A DNA stretch of 64,000 bases, taken from contig NZ_JAPKNH010000011.1 of NCBI RefSeq assembly GCF_026344005.1, forward strand, positions 83,858 to 147,857, written 5' to 3'. The translations under genes and the position numbers were made by a program. This document shows, in pieces, positions 1 to 8,474 of this stretch. The stretch's first letter is position 1. Each line of letters starts with the position of its first letter. Under the pieces are notes generated by a model. The model ran no database searches and had not been told where the DNA came from. It worked only from the letters and a program-made list of their open reading frames with translations. Origin of the DNA: Kaistia terrae (GTDB lineage Bacteria; Pseudomonadota; Alphaproteobacteria; Rhizobiales; Kaistiaceae).

Positions 1-48
1 CTGACGACCCGATCCCGTTTCCCGACGCGCGAGCGAACCCAAGGCACC

Positions 49-1086
49 ATGACCGCTTCCTCTCCGACCCGCGATTTCGTTCCGTTCCCGACGCTGATTG
101 GCGATATTGGCGGCACCAACGCCCGCTTTGCGCTGGTTCCCGACGAGGACGGGCGGGTCATCCGTTTCCCGACCGTGCTGACCGCCGATTTCGCCACCAT
201 CGATGATGCGATCGCCGCCGTGCTGCCGGAAGGCGTGACGCCGCATTCGGCCGTGCTGGCGCTGGCCGGGCCGATCCAGGGCGACCGGGTGCCGCTGACC
301 AATTGCCATTGGGTTGTCGAGCCGAAGCGGATGATCGCCCGCTTCGACATGGACGAAGTGATCCTGCTGAATGATTTCGAAGCGCTGTCGCTGTCGCTGC
401 CGGCGCTGGCCGGCGACGATCTGGTGACGATCGGCAGCGGCCAGCCGCACGCCAGCGCCGCGCAGGTCGTGGTCGGCCCCGGCACCGGCCTCGGCGCGGC
501 GGCCCTGATCCACGCCAATGGCATCTGGGTGCCGGTCCCCGGCGAAGGCGGCCATATCGACCTCACCCCTGTGAGCCGGCGCGATTTCGAGATCTGGCCG
601 CATATCGAGCGCCCGCACCAGCAGACCGACCCGTTTGCGCGCATCGAGGGCGAGACGCTGCTCTCCGGCAGCGGCCTGTTGCGGCTCTATCGCGCCGTCG
701 TCGCCGCCAATGGCGCATCGCCCCGCTTCGACAACCCGTCCGAGATCACCGCCGCCGCGATGGATCGCTCCGACGCGGCCGCCGAGGAAGCGCTTGAACT
801 CTTCTGCGTCCATCTCGGCCGTCTTGCCGGCAATCTGGCGCTGATCTTCATGGCGAATGGCGGCGTGTTCCTGGCTGGCGGCATCGCCGCCAAGATTGCG
901 CCCTTCCTGAAGCAGAGCGGGTTTCGCGAGGCCTTCATCGACAAGGTGCCGCATGGCGCGATGATGGACCGGATGCCGACCTCGGTCGTGGTCCATCCGG
1001 AGCCGGCCTTGGCCGGCATCACCGCCTATGCCCGCCATCCCGAGCTTTTCGGCGTCGTCACCGAAGGCCGCCGCTGGCACAAGTGA
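49..1086 (+). CDS. glk: Glucokinase
   Basis: Cytoplasmic ATP-dependent kinase that makes glucose 6-phosphate, the entry to the Entner-Doudoroff and pentose phosphate routes. The 345-residue protein has the phosphate-binding motif GDIGGTNARFAL (residues 18-29), the catalytic Asp in LLNDFEA (D109), GPGTGLG (143-149) and the sugar-binding GEGGH (165-169), all typical of the bacterial Glk (not ROK) family; length is close to the usual 320-340. The ATG is preceded by AAGG at a good distance. The frame stays open to the window edge, so a longer N-terminus cannot be excluded. A TGA at 2-4 in another frame could be the stop of an upstream gene, but too little is visible to say. Confidence 0.95.
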   Translation: MTASSPTRDFVPFPTLIGDIGGTNARFALVPDEDGRVIRFPTVLTADFATIDDAIAAVLPEGVTPHSAVLALAGPIQGDRVPLTNCHWVVEPKRMIARFDMDEVILLNDFEALSLSLPALAGDDLVTIGSGQPHASAAQVVVGPGTGLGAAALIHANGIWVPVPGEGGHIDLTPVSRRDFEIWPHIERPHQQTDPFARIEGETLLSGSGLLRLYRAVVAANGASPRFDNPSEITAAAMDRSDAAAEEALELFCVHLGRLAGNLALIFMANGGVFLAGGIAAKIAPFLKQSGFREAFIDKVPHGAMMDRMPTSVVVHPEPALAGITAYARHPELFGVVTEGRRWHK

Positions 1087-1228
1087 GCGGGCGTTCTTCC
1101 TTCACCACTCCCCGAGGGAGTGGCCTGCAATCGAGCAGGTCGATCATCACCCTGAGTGTCTGGCCCGTAATACGTAGTTGAGGGAAGCAGTTGGAGCCTC
1201 CTCACTGGTGCGGTCCGAAAGGCCCTTC

Positions 1229-1354
1229 CTTCACCTCTCCCTGAGGGAGAGGTCGACAGCCGAAGGCTGGCGGGTGAGGGTCTACGGCCTCTCCGGATGG
1301 TTCCCTAAACCCTCACCCGGAGCTGCGCTCCGACCTCTCCCTCAGGGAGAGGTA
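1229..1354. repeat. REP-like family A, paired unit
   Basis: Two inverted copies of a unit built on CACCTCTCCCTGAGGGAGAGGT followed by a GC-rich hairpin and GGGTGAGGGT, with about 40 bases between them. The same paired arrangement recurs almost unchanged at 58419-58546, and single copies lie at 1600-1657, 24383-24435 and 27497-27550. Confidence 0.8.
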
Positions 1355-1410
1355 AGGGGCAACGGGGGTCGAATGGAAGATCGGGCTCGCTTTTCGAATT
1401 ATGGGCCGGA

Positions 1411-1549
1411 CACTGAGGTGCCCGGCAAAGCCGGGCCTCCAAGGAGGGTCCGGAAGCGCTCTGATTTCGCCGGACTTCCGTTGACATGCCGGGATGCCCG
1501 CTGGAGCCTCCTTCGAGGCTTCGCTGACGCGAAGCACCTCAGGATGATG
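1411..1549. repeat. REP-like family D, inverted pair
   Basis: Left part reads CTGAGGTGCCCGGC...GCCGGGCCTCCAAGGAGGGTCC; the right part (1503-1549) is a reverse copy ending GAAGCACCTCAGGATGATGG. The same family is at 11828-11912, 11989-12036 and 63889-63934. Each unit folds into a hairpin around its centre. Confidence 0.75.
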
Positions 1550-1599
1550 GCGGAGGCGGTCCACAGGCCGGTTTCCGAGGACGCCAGTCGGCGAGGCCG

Positions 1600-1657
1600 T
1601 ACCCCCTCGCCCGCCGGCCTTCGGCCGTCGACCTCTCCCTAGAGGCGAGAGGTGAAG
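1600..1657. repeat. REP-like family A, single unit
   Basis: Contains GCCGGCCTTCGGCCGTCGACCTCTCCCT and GAGAGGTGAAGG; one copy of the unit seen in pairs at 1229-1354 and 58419-58546. Confidence 0.7.
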
Positions 1658-1730
1658 GAACGCCGCCTCAGCTCGCCCGCCGCAGGCTTGAGCCTTGCGC
1701 CCAGGCTCCGAAGGCAAACACCCAAACTCC

Positions 1731-1840
1731 GTCATCCTCGCGCAAGCGAGGATCCATGCAGCCGAAGCCCAGGGCGTTCAGGCTTCAGCTTCGCGTCAAA
1801 AACCCGGATGAATGGGTCCCCGCCTGCGCGGGGATGACGG
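1731..1840. repeat. REP-like family B, paired unit
   Basis: Starts GTCATCCTCGCGCAAGCGAGGATCC and ends GGGTCCCCGCCTGCGCGGGGATGAC, two hairpins facing each other around a variable centre. Near-identical architecture at 4803-4895 and 24242-24340. Confidence 0.8.
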
Positions 1841-1886
1841 CGAGCGTGGGGCAGCGCTCCGCGACCCATCCTGCGCTGGAGTCCCC

Positions 1887-2114
1887 TCAGCTGATCCGCA
1901 GCAGGCTGGCGATCTCGATGTCTTCGCCGATATCGGGCCAGTGAATGCCCTCGCCACGGCCGACGAGCTGCCAGTTCTCACGCTCGGCACGGGTCGCCCC
2001 GACGAGGCGCGGGAACCAGTCGATCGGGGTTGCCAGTTCGCGGCCATCGGCCAGGCTGACCAGAAGCGCCTCCTTGGTCACGGCCGCATCGATGGCGACG
2101 GGATCGATCTTCAT
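1887..2114 (-). CDS. DUF2442 family protein
   Basis: Small protein of 75 residues. The pattern DGRELATPIDWFPRL, then ATRAERENWQ and GEGIHWPDIGEDIEI is the signature of the DUF2442 family (short proteins of unknown molecular function, often beside DUF4160 genes in putative toxin-antitoxin-like pairs). The start is the ATG at 2114, with AGGAA six bases upstream; the frame continues further upstream without a good start. No DUF4160 partner fits in the short gap before hrpB, so if the pairing applies, the partner is absent here. The function is not known and none is proposed. Confidence 0.85.
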   Translation of the reverse strand: MKIDPVAIDAAVTKEALLVSLADGRELATPIDWFPRLVGATRAERENWQLVGRGEGIHWPDIGEDIEIASLLRIS

Positions 2115-2277
2115 GGGCGTTCCTTTCCGCGACCTGGAGCCTTGCCTACGCGCATTTACGTCACGCGAACCGACACCCACTTCGCTCGAAAACGGTCTGG
2201 GCGTGATTCGCCTTTCTTCAACGATGCCCACGGCAGAATGGCGATTCCGAGTCCCGATCCGCCTTTTTTTCCGCGGA

Positions 2278-4743
2278 TCAGGTGCCGCGCGGCTTGGCCC
2301 GCGCCGTCGCCTTGGCGACCAGCGGATCATCCGGCCAGACATGCTTTGGATAGCGCCCGCGCATGTCGGAACGGACATCCTTCCAGGAACCACGCCAAAA
2401 GCCCGGCAGGTCTTTGGTGATCTGGATCGGTCGATGCCCCGGCGACAGCAGCGTCACGGTCACCGGCACACCGCCATCCGCCACCGCCGGATGGCGGTCG
2501 AGCCCGAACAGTTCTTGCACACGGATTTCCAATACGGGGCCGTTCTCGTTCGAGTAATCGATCGGCACGCGCGATCCCGAGGGCGCATCGAAATGCGTCG
2601 GCGCGAGACGATCCATCGCCGCGCGCTTGTCCCAGGGCACGAGGCTTGCGAGCCCTTCATGCAAGACACCCGGCGTCACCGCATCGAGCCGGCGTTTTCC
2701 ATTCAGGAACGGCCCGAGCCAATCCGCCAGAGTTTCGGCCAGCGCCATGTCGGACACATCCGGCCAGTCGCCGGCAAGCCGCGCATGCAAGAAGGCGATG
2801 CGAGCGCGAAACTGCTCGGCAGATTTTTCCCACGGCAGTTCGGCCACGCCACGCCGGCGGATCTCTGCCAGCAGGGCTGAATGCACCGCCCCATCCGACA
2901 CTTTTGCAATCGCCCGATCGCCGAGGATCAAACGGCCAAGCCGGCGCACGGCCCGACCGCGAACCGAGCCGGTTTGGGAATCGAAGGCGACGCTTTCCTC
3001 GTCGACGATCAGGCTCGAAAAATTGGCCTCGATTTCGGCCAGCGTGATCGGCGCCGCTGTCAGGATGCGGGCTTTTTCCGCCGCGCCCTGCAGGCTGGCG
3101 ATCGCCAGGAACGGCTCGCGCGACAGAGCGTCGGAAGCATCCAGGACGCCGCCACGCCCATTCGCCATGACAAAAGCGCCCGGCGCGCCGCGGGCCATGG
3201 CGATGCGGTCCGGGAAGGCAAAGGCGAGCAGCAGGCCCGCTTCCTCCGGCGCCTGCCGGCCGTCGTCCGGCCGCGCGCCGACATCGCGCGCCCAGCGCGC
3301 GGCCAGGCCGAGTGAATCGCGGGATCTCGGATCGCGCGCGGCAAACAGCCGGCGCACGCGCTCGCGAAGGTCGGTGTCGTTGCCGCCAAGGCCGATTTCG
3401 GAAAGCACCGCCGCGACGGCGCCGGCAAGACCGCCGAGTCCGAGGTCGGCACCTTTGCGCAGCATGTGACCAAGGCGCGGGCTCAGCGGCAGTCGCGCCA
3501 GCGCTTCACCTTCCTTCGTCAGGCGGCGATCGGCGTCGAGCGCATCGAGCCGGGTCAGCAGCGCGACGGCTTCCTCCCAGGCGGGCTTCGGCGGTGGATC
3601 GAGAAAGGCAAGCTGGCCGGGATCGGCGACGCCCCAATTGGCGAGATCAAGCACCAGCGGCGCGAGGTCGGCCTCGAGAATTTCCGGCCGGTCGAAGGGG
3701 GCGAGCGCCGCCGTCTGGCCCTCTTCCCAAAGACGGTAGCAGATGCCGGGCTCGGTGCGTCCGGCGCGGCCGCGACGCTGGTCGGCCGCCGCGCGAGAGA
3801 CGCGGCGGGTTTCCAGCCGGGTCAGCCCGGTCGCCGGCTCATAGATCGGGGCGCGGGCAAGACCGGAATCGATGACGACGCGAACGCCTTCGATGGTCAG
3901 CGAGGTCTCGGCGATCGAGGTCGCCAGGACGACCTTGCGTTTTCCCGGCGCTGTCGGGCGAATGGCGCGGTCCTGCACGGAAAAATCGAGCGCGCCATAG
4001 AGCGGCGCGATCTCGACCTCAGGCCCAACACGCCCCTCCAATCGCTCTGCGACGCGGCGGATTTCGGCTTGCCCCGGCAGGAAGACGAGCAGACTGCCGG
4101 TTTCGGCCGCCAGCGCCCGGCGCACGGCATCGGCGACATCGTCCTCCATGCGGCGGGCGGGATCGCGGCCGCCATGCCGGGTCTCGATGGGGAACATCCG
4201 GCCGAGGCTTTCGACCACCGGCGCATCGCCGAGCAGCCGCGCCACGCGCGCGCCGTCGATCGTTGCCGACATGACGAGGATGCGAAGATCGTCGCGCAGC
4301 GCACCCTGTGCATCCAGCGCGAGGGCAATACCGAGATCGCCATCGAGGCTGCGCTCGTGAAATTCGTCGAAGATCACCGCCGCGATGCCTTCAAGCGACG
4401 GATCATCGAGGATCATGCGGGTGAAGACACCCTCGGTGACGATCTCGATCCGGGTTTTCGCCGAGACCTTCTTGTCCAGCCGGACGCGATAGCCGACGGT
4501 CTGGCCGACCTCCTCGCCCAGCGTTTCGGCCATGCGGCGGGCGGCGGCGCGGGCAGCGAGCCGGCGCGGCTCCAGCATCAGGATGCGGCGATCACCACGC
4601 CAGGGCGCATCCATCAGCGCCAGCGGCACACGCGTCGTCTTGCCGGCGCCGGGCGGCGCGACCAGCACGGCGCTGGTGCCACTTTCGAGCACGGATTTCA
4701 GTTTTGGAAGGACGTCATCAACGGGCAGCATGCCTGCCGTCAT
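2278..4743 (-). CDS. hrpB: ATP-dependent helicase HrpB
   Basis: DEAH/RHA-type superfamily 2 helicase of about 821 residues; HrpB's cellular substrate is poorly defined. With the start at 4743, Walker A APPGAGKTT lies at about residues 29-37, the motif II variant DEFH at 126-129, then SAT (motif III) and QRRGRAGR (motif VI); the C-terminal part matches the HrpB-specific domain. The length fits the family (about 810-840). The start is uncertain: an upstream ATG (4797) would read into a palindromic repeat, so 4743 is preferred, with 4731 as an alternative; none has a clear ribosome-binding site. The stop lies 163 bases from the DUF2442 start on the same strand. Confidence 0.93.
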   Translation of the reverse strand: MTAGMLPVDDVLPKLKSVLESGTSAVLVAPPGAGKTTRVPLALMDAPWRGDRRILMLEPRRLAARAAARRMAETLGEEVGQTVGYRVRLDKKVSAKTRIEIVTEGVFTRMILDDPSLEGIAAVIFDEFHERSLDGDLGIALALDAQGALRDDLRILVMSATIDGARVARLLGDAPVVESLGRMFPIETRHGGRDPARRMEDDVADAVRRALAAETGSLLVFLPGQAEIRRVAERLEGRVGPEVEIAPLYGALDFSVQDRAIRPTAPGKRKVVLATSIAETSLTIEGVRVVIDSGLARAPIYEPATGLTRLETRRVSRAAADQRRGRAGRTEPGICYRLWEEGQTAALAPFDRPEILEADLAPLVLDLANWGVADPGQLAFLDPPPKPAWEEAVALLTRLDALDADRRLTKEGEALARLPLSPRLGHMLRKGADLGLGGLAGAVAAVLSEIGLGGNDTDLRERVRRLFAARDPRSRDSLGLAARWARDVGARPDDGRQAPEEAGLLLAFAFPDRIAMARGAPGAFVMANGRGGVLDASDALSREPFLAIASLQGAAEKARILTAAPITLAEIEANFSSLIVDEESVAFDSQTGSVRGRAVRRLGRLILGDRAIAKVSDGAVHSALLAEIRRRGVAELPWEKSAEQFRARIAFLHARLAGDWPDVSDMALAETLADWLGPFLNGKRRLDAVTPGVLHEGLASLVPWDKRAAMDRLAPTHFDAPSGSRVPIDYSNENGPVLEIRVQELFGLDRHPAVADGGVPVTVTLLSPGHRPIQITKDLPGFWRGSWKDVRSDMRGRYPKHVWPDDPLVAKATARAKPRGT

Positions 4744-4802
4744 AGAGGGGGACGGAGTTTCGTGCCAGTGGGGGGCGCGCGGGCTCCGTCCCCCCAAACG
4801 CC

Positions 4803-4895
4803 GTCATCCCCGCGAAGGCGGGGATCCATGCAGCCGAAACCTTGGTCCATCAGCGAAAACCCGGCTGAATGGGTCCCCGCCTTCGCGGGGATGAC
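4803..4895. repeat. REP-like family B, paired unit
   Basis: GTCATCCCCGCGAAGGCGGGGATCC at one end and GGGTCCCCGCCTTCGCGGGGATGAC at the other; hairpins of 8-10 bp. It sits between the 3' end of mtnC and the 5' end of hrpB. Confidence 0.85.
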
Positions 4896-4944
4896 GGCGA
4901 GAGCAGGAATGAAACAGGGAGTCTTCTAAGGTTGCCAAAAACCC

Positions 4945-5655
4945 TCAGGCGACCGTGCCGGCCTTCGCGTCGATGGCGTTGAAGTCGGTGACGATCGGGT
5001 GGGTTGTGTCGGGGGGAATGACGACTTCGCCCCTGTCGAGGCCGATCGTCGCCATGCCGGCGTCGCGGGCCGCGTCCAATTCCTTCGTATTGTCCGACAG
5101 GAACAGTATTTCCGAAGGCGAAAATCCGATCTCGGCGGCGATGGCGATGTAGGACGACGCTTCGAGCTTCGAGCCGATGGCGGTGTCGAAATAGCCGGAA
5201 AACAGCGGCGTCAGATCGCCGGCGTTGGTAAAGCCGAAGATCAGCTTCTGCGCCAGAACCGAGCCGGACGAATAGACATAGAGCGAAAGGCCATCGGCCT
5301 TCCATGCGGTCAGCTTCTCGACGACGTCGGGATAGATGTCGCCCTTCAGCACGCCGGAGCGGTAGCCGTCTTCCCAGATCATGCCCTGCAGCGACTTGAG
5401 CGGCTTGGCCTTGCGGTCCTCGTCGATCCAGGCGGCCAGCAGCTCGGCCGTTTCTTCCGCGTTGAGATCCGGCCTTTTGGCGAGATCGCGCGCTTCGGCC
5501 AGCGCCTCGGCGACGGCGGGTTCGGCCGCATGCTCGGCGACAAAATCCTTCAGCCGGCTGCGCGCATAGGGAAACAGCACGTCCTTGACGAAGGAGATCG
5601 ACGAGGTGGTGCCCTCGATATCGGTCAATACGGCGCGGATTGGCGAGGTCGACAT
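4945..5655 (-). CDS. mtnC: Enolase-phosphatase E1 (methionine salvage)
   Basis: HAD-superfamily enzyme that enolises and then dephosphorylates 2,3-diketo-5-methylthiopentyl-1-phosphate in the methionine salvage pathway; cytoplasmic. The first HAD motif appears as TDIEGTTSS with D12 and E14 (the DxE form typical of MtnC), the second as YSSGSVLAQ, and the acidic third motif as LSDNTKELDAA. The 236 residues match the family length. It is transcribed away from mtnA, which starts 87 bases beyond its own start; the two genes form a divergent salvage pair. Confidence 0.93.
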   Translation of the reverse strand: MSTSPIRAVLTDIEGTTSSISFVKDVLFPYARSRLKDFVAEHAAEPAVAEALAEARDLAKRPDLNAEETAELLAAWIDEDRKAKPLKSLQGMIWEDGYRSGVLKGDIYPDVVEKLTAWKADGLSLYVYSSGSVLAQKLIFGFTNAGDLTPLFSGYFDTAIGSKLEASSYIAIAAEIGFSPSEILFLSDNTKELDAARDAGMATIGLDRGEVVIPPDTTHPIVTDFNAIDAKAGTVA

Positions 5656-5742
5656 CGATGGAACCCTGATGGTTGACTGGAACTTCCGCCTCTAACCGAT
5701 TACGTGAAGGCGGTCATCCCATTTTCGGTCGAGGAATTTTTG

Positions 5743-6837
5743 ATGAAAGTCGACGGCGTAGCCTATCGCTCGATCTGGCGCGATCCCTCGGAGACCACGG
5801 TTACCGTCGTCGACCAGACGCTGCTGCCGCATCGTTTCGATACGCTGAAGCTGATGAATGTGGCGGACGCCATCGATGCGATCAAGCGCATGGTCGTGCG
5901 CGGCGCGCCGCTGATCGGCGTCACCGGCGCCTATGGCTATGCGATGGCGCTGCGCGACAACCCGTCCGACGCCAATGTCGACGCCGCCTTCGACGCCATC
6001 AACGCCGCGCGGCCGACCGCCGTGAACCTGCGCTGGGCGCTGGAAATCATGCGCAACGAGGTTCGTGAGCTCGCGCCGGACGACCGTGCCGTCGCCGCCT
6101 ATGTCGCGGCCGATCGGCTGCGCGCCGAGGACATCGAGACCAACGGGACCATCGCCGAACATGGCGCGAAGCTGGTGCGCGAGATTTACGAGGCCAATGG
6201 CCGCTCGCGCCCGGTCAACATCCTGACCCATTGCAACACCGGCTGGATCGCCTGCGTCGACTGGGGCACGGCGCTCGGTGTCGTCTATCGCGCCCATGAT
6301 GACGGCATTCCCGTCCATGTCTGGGTCGACGAGACGCGCCCGCGCAACCAGGGCGCCAGCCTGACGACATGGGAACTCGGCTCGCATGGCGTGCCGCATA
6401 CGCTCGTTGTCGACAATGCCGGCGGCCACCTGATGCAGCATGGCCAGGTCGACATCTGTTTGGTCGGCGCCGACCGCGTCACCGCCTCGGGCGACGCCTG
6501 CAACAAGATCGGCACCTATCTGAAGGCGCTGGCCGCCAAGGACAATAACGTGCCGTTCTATGTCGTGCTGCCCGGCTCGACGATCGACTGGTCCATCGAT
6601 GACGGCGTCGCCGAGATCGAGATCGAGGAACGCGCCTCCGACGAGGTGACGCATATTTCCGGCATTTCCGGTGACGGCAGCATCGTCAAGGTGCGGCTGG
6701 CGCCGAAGGGCACGAAAGCCGGCAACCCGGCCTTCGACGTGACGCCTGCCCGCCTGGTCACCGGGCTGGTGACCGAGCGCGGCGTCGCCGAGGCGAGCCG
6801 CGCCGGGCTTTTGGGGCTTTATCCCGAAAAGGCGTGA
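5743..6837 (+). CDS. mtnA: S-methyl-5-thioribose-1-phosphate isomerase
   Basis: Converts 5-methylthioribose 1-phosphate to methylthioribulose 1-phosphate, the step before MtnB in methionine salvage. The 364-residue protein shows RGAPLIGVTGAYG (from residue 53), the catalytic Cys in LTHCNTGW (C164) and the catalytic Asp in VGADRVTASGD (D244). The start at 5743 is chosen because GAGGAA lies six bases upstream and the protein then begins as known homologues do; a GTG at 5704 would add 13 unlikely residues. It ends exactly one base before the stop of the convergent transporter gene. Confidence 0.95.
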   Translation: MKVDGVAYRSIWRDPSETTVTVVDQTLLPHRFDTLKLMNVADAIDAIKRMVVRGAPLIGVTGAYGYAMALRDNPSDANVDAAFDAINAARPTAVNLRWALEIMRNEVRELAPDDRAVAAYVAADRLRAEDIETNGTIAEHGAKLVREIYEANGRSRPVNILTHCNTGWIACVDWGTALGVVYRAHDDGIPVHVWVDETRPRNQGASLTTWELGSHGVPHTLVVDNAGGHLMQHGQVDICLVGADRVTASGDACNKIGTYLKALAAKDNNVPFYVVLPGSTIDWSIDDGVAEIEIEERASDEVTHISGISGDGSIVKVRLAPKGTKAGNPAFDVTPARLVTGLVTERGVAEASRAGLLGLYPEKA

Positions 6838-8037
6838 TCAGGCCGGGTCGGGCTCGGCGCGGGAGGCAAGCTTTGCCGTCCGCGCCGGCGACTTCATCGT
6901 CGCCAGCAACAGGATGAGGGCCGCCAGCTCGAACAGGGCGGCGGTCCAGCCGATCGCCGTGATCGAGATGAAGTCGATCGCCAGCGCGCCGATGGCAGCG
7001 CCCGCCGCCGTGCCGAAATAGAGCGCCGACGAGTTCAGCGACAGGGACACCGCGGCAAGCGAGGGCGCCAGCTTCACGAGCCGCACTTGCTGCACGGCGG
7101 GGAACGACCAGCCGGCCAGGCCCCATATGGCGACGATGATATAGACGACGACGAGGCCGTGCCGGCCGGGCGCGAAGATCGAGACCAGCGACAACGCCGC
7201 GAAATTGATCGTCAGCGTCACCAGAACGGCGGTCAGGAAGCGCCGGGCGTTCCAGCGGTCGGCCGCACAGCCGCCGATCAGATTGCCGGCCGCGCCGCCG
7301 ATGCCGGCGAGGAACAGCGCGCCTGCGACCATTTCCGGAGTCGCGCCAAACACGCTGATCATCAACGCGCCGAAATAGGTGTTGATGGCGAAGATGCCGC
7401 CGAGCGTCAGGAAAGTCAGCGCCAGGACGACCAGCAGGTCCGGCCGGCGCACCATTTCCATGCGGGCGGCGAGCGAGACGCTGGCCGGCGAGGCGACGCG
7501 GGGCAGCGCGACAAGAATGCCGAGCAGCGCCAGGGCGGCGAGCCCGGCGACACCGAAGAAGGTGGCGCGCCAGCCGAAATGCTCGGCGACGATGGTGCCG
7601 ATCGGCACGCCGACGATCATCGACACCGTCATTCCCGTATAGATGATCGAAATGGCGCGGCCGCGCTTCTCCGGCGCGACGATGGTCGCCGCCGTGCCGG
7701 TGGCGGTCGGCACGAAGGCGGCGGCGGAAAGCGCCAGCAGCACGCGCGAAATCATCAGCCAGAGATAATCCGGCGCCATGCCGGCAACGATGTTGGCGAG
7801 GCCGAATGCGGTTATCGCCAGGATCAGCAGCGTCTTACGCGGCCAGTTGGCGGTCGCCACCGCCAGCAGGGGCGCGGAGACGGCATAGACGAGCGCGAAG
7901 CAGGTGACGAGATGGCCGGTCGCGGCGACCGAGACGTGCAGGTCATCGGCGATCATCGGCAGGATGCCGGCGATCATGAAACCCTCGGTGCCGATGGCGA
8001 AGGTGCCGAGCGCCAGCCAGATCAGGGAACGGAGCAT
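6838..8037 (-). CDS. MFS efflux transporter (DHA1 type)
   Basis: A 399-residue inner-membrane protein with about 12 hydrophobic segments. The N-terminus (LALGTFAIGTEGFMIAGILP) and the following stretch are typical of the AraJ/YdhP-like drug:H+ antiporter 1 group of the major facilitator superfamily, so export of a small molecule is likely; the substrate cannot be read from sequence. It is divergent from an ArsR-type regulator (8152-8472), and the 114-base gap holds two matching palindromes (8054-8071, 8105-8122), so expression is probably repressed by that regulator. The stop abuts that of mtnA with no gap. Confidence 0.88.
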   Translation of the reverse strand: MLRSLIWLALGTFAIGTEGFMIAGILPMIADDLHVSVAATGHLVTCFALVYAVSAPLLAVATANWPRKTLLILAITAFGLANIVAGMAPDYLWLMISRVLLALSAAAFVPTATGTAATIVAPEKRGRAISIIYTGMTVSMIVGVPIGTIVAEHFGWRATFFGVAGLAALALLGILVALPRVASPASVSLAARMEMVRRPDLLVVLALTFLTLGGIFAINTYFGALMISVFGATPEMVAGALFLAGIGGAAGNLIGGCAADRWNARRFLTAVLVTLTINFAALSLVSIFAPGRHGLVVVYIIVAIWGLAGWSFPAVQQVRLVKLAPSLAAVSLSLNSSALYFGTAAGAAIGALAIDFISITAIGWTAALFELAALILLLATMKSPARTAKLASRAEPDPA

Positions 8038-8053
8038 GGTGATTTGTCCAAGA

Positions 8054-8071
8054 GTTCAATAACTATTGGAC
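8054..8071. promoter_or_regulatory. Putative operator 1 of the ArsR/MFS pair
   Basis: GTTCAATA-AC-TATTGGAC, an 18-base dyad with 7 of 8 arm positions paired, 16 bases upstream of the MFS start. It shares the left arm and spacer with the second copy at 8105-8122; the copies start 51 bases apart. Confidence 0.6.
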
Positions 8072-8104
8072 AATTGGATCCGTTTGGCCGCGACGTCAAG
8101 CAAT

Positions 8105-8122
8105 GTTCAATAACTCTTGAAC
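8105..8122. promoter_or_regulatory. Putative operator 2 of the ArsR/MFS pair
   Basis: GTTCAATA-AC-TCTTGAAC, an 18-base dyad with 7 of 8 arm positions paired, 29 bases upstream of the regulator start. Its position in front of the regulator suggests autoregulation. Confidence 0.6.
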
Positions 8123-8151
8123 TGATTGCGATCCAGATTTATGTGTCGGCC

Positions 8152-8472
8152 ATGGCCAAGGAACTTTTTCACCCGCTGACCGAACAGATCGACCTCTCCG
8201 CCGTGCTGGAGGCGCTGAGCGACCCGACGCGACGCGACGTGGTGCAGCATCTGCTCAGGGTTGGTGAGGACAGCTGCGGCGCCACCTCGGCGTTTGCCGG
8301 CATGACCAAGACCAATCTGACCTATCACCTCGCCAAGCTGCGCGAGGCCGGCATCACCCGCGCCCGCATTGACGGCGCCAGGCGGATGATTTCGGTGCGC
8401 TATGACGACATGCAATCCCGGTTTCCGGGGCTGCTGCCGGCGATTCTAGGCAACGGCACGCCCGAGACCTGA
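8152..8472 (+). CDS. ArsR-type winged-helix transcriptional regulator
   Basis: A 106-residue DNA-binding protein. LSAVLEALSDPTRRDVVQHLL followed by MTKTNLTYHLAKLREAGI and a beta-wing (ARRMISVRYDD) is the usual ArsR/DUF-type winged helix with the recognition helix around TNLTYHLAKLREAG. No cysteine metal site of the ArsR/SmtB kind is visible, apart from single C in DSCGATSAF, so it is probably one of the non-metal ArsR-like regulators. It is divergent from the MFS pump and probably represses both genes through the two GTTCAATA dyads in the gap. The start is the ATG at 8152; no strong Shine-Dalgarno is seen. Confidence 0.85.
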   Translation: MAKELFHPLTEQIDLSAVLEALSDPTRRDVVQHLLRVGEDSCGATSAFAGMTKTNLTYHLAKLREAGITRARIDGARRMISVRYDDMQSRFPGLLPAILGNGTPET

Positions 8473-8474
8473 AG

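Larger units (their letters stand above)
1087..1886. other. Gene-free, repeat-filled gap
   Basis: About 800 bases between glk and the DUF2442 gene with no credible coding sequence. It is a mosaic of palindromic REP-like units: a degenerate unit near 1146-1171, a paired CTCTCCCT unit (1229-1354), a CCTGAGGTGC unit with its inverted partner (1411-1549), a single CTCTCCCT unit (1600-1657) and a GTCATCC...GGATGAC unit (1731-1840). Open frames here are formed by the repeats themselves. Confidence 0.8.

Noticed and set aside
1178..1735. Overlapping open frames of 140-154 codons on both strands after glk
   Set aside because: They are made of palindromic repeat units (PLPQGE, LSLRER and similar strings recur wherever the repeats occur).
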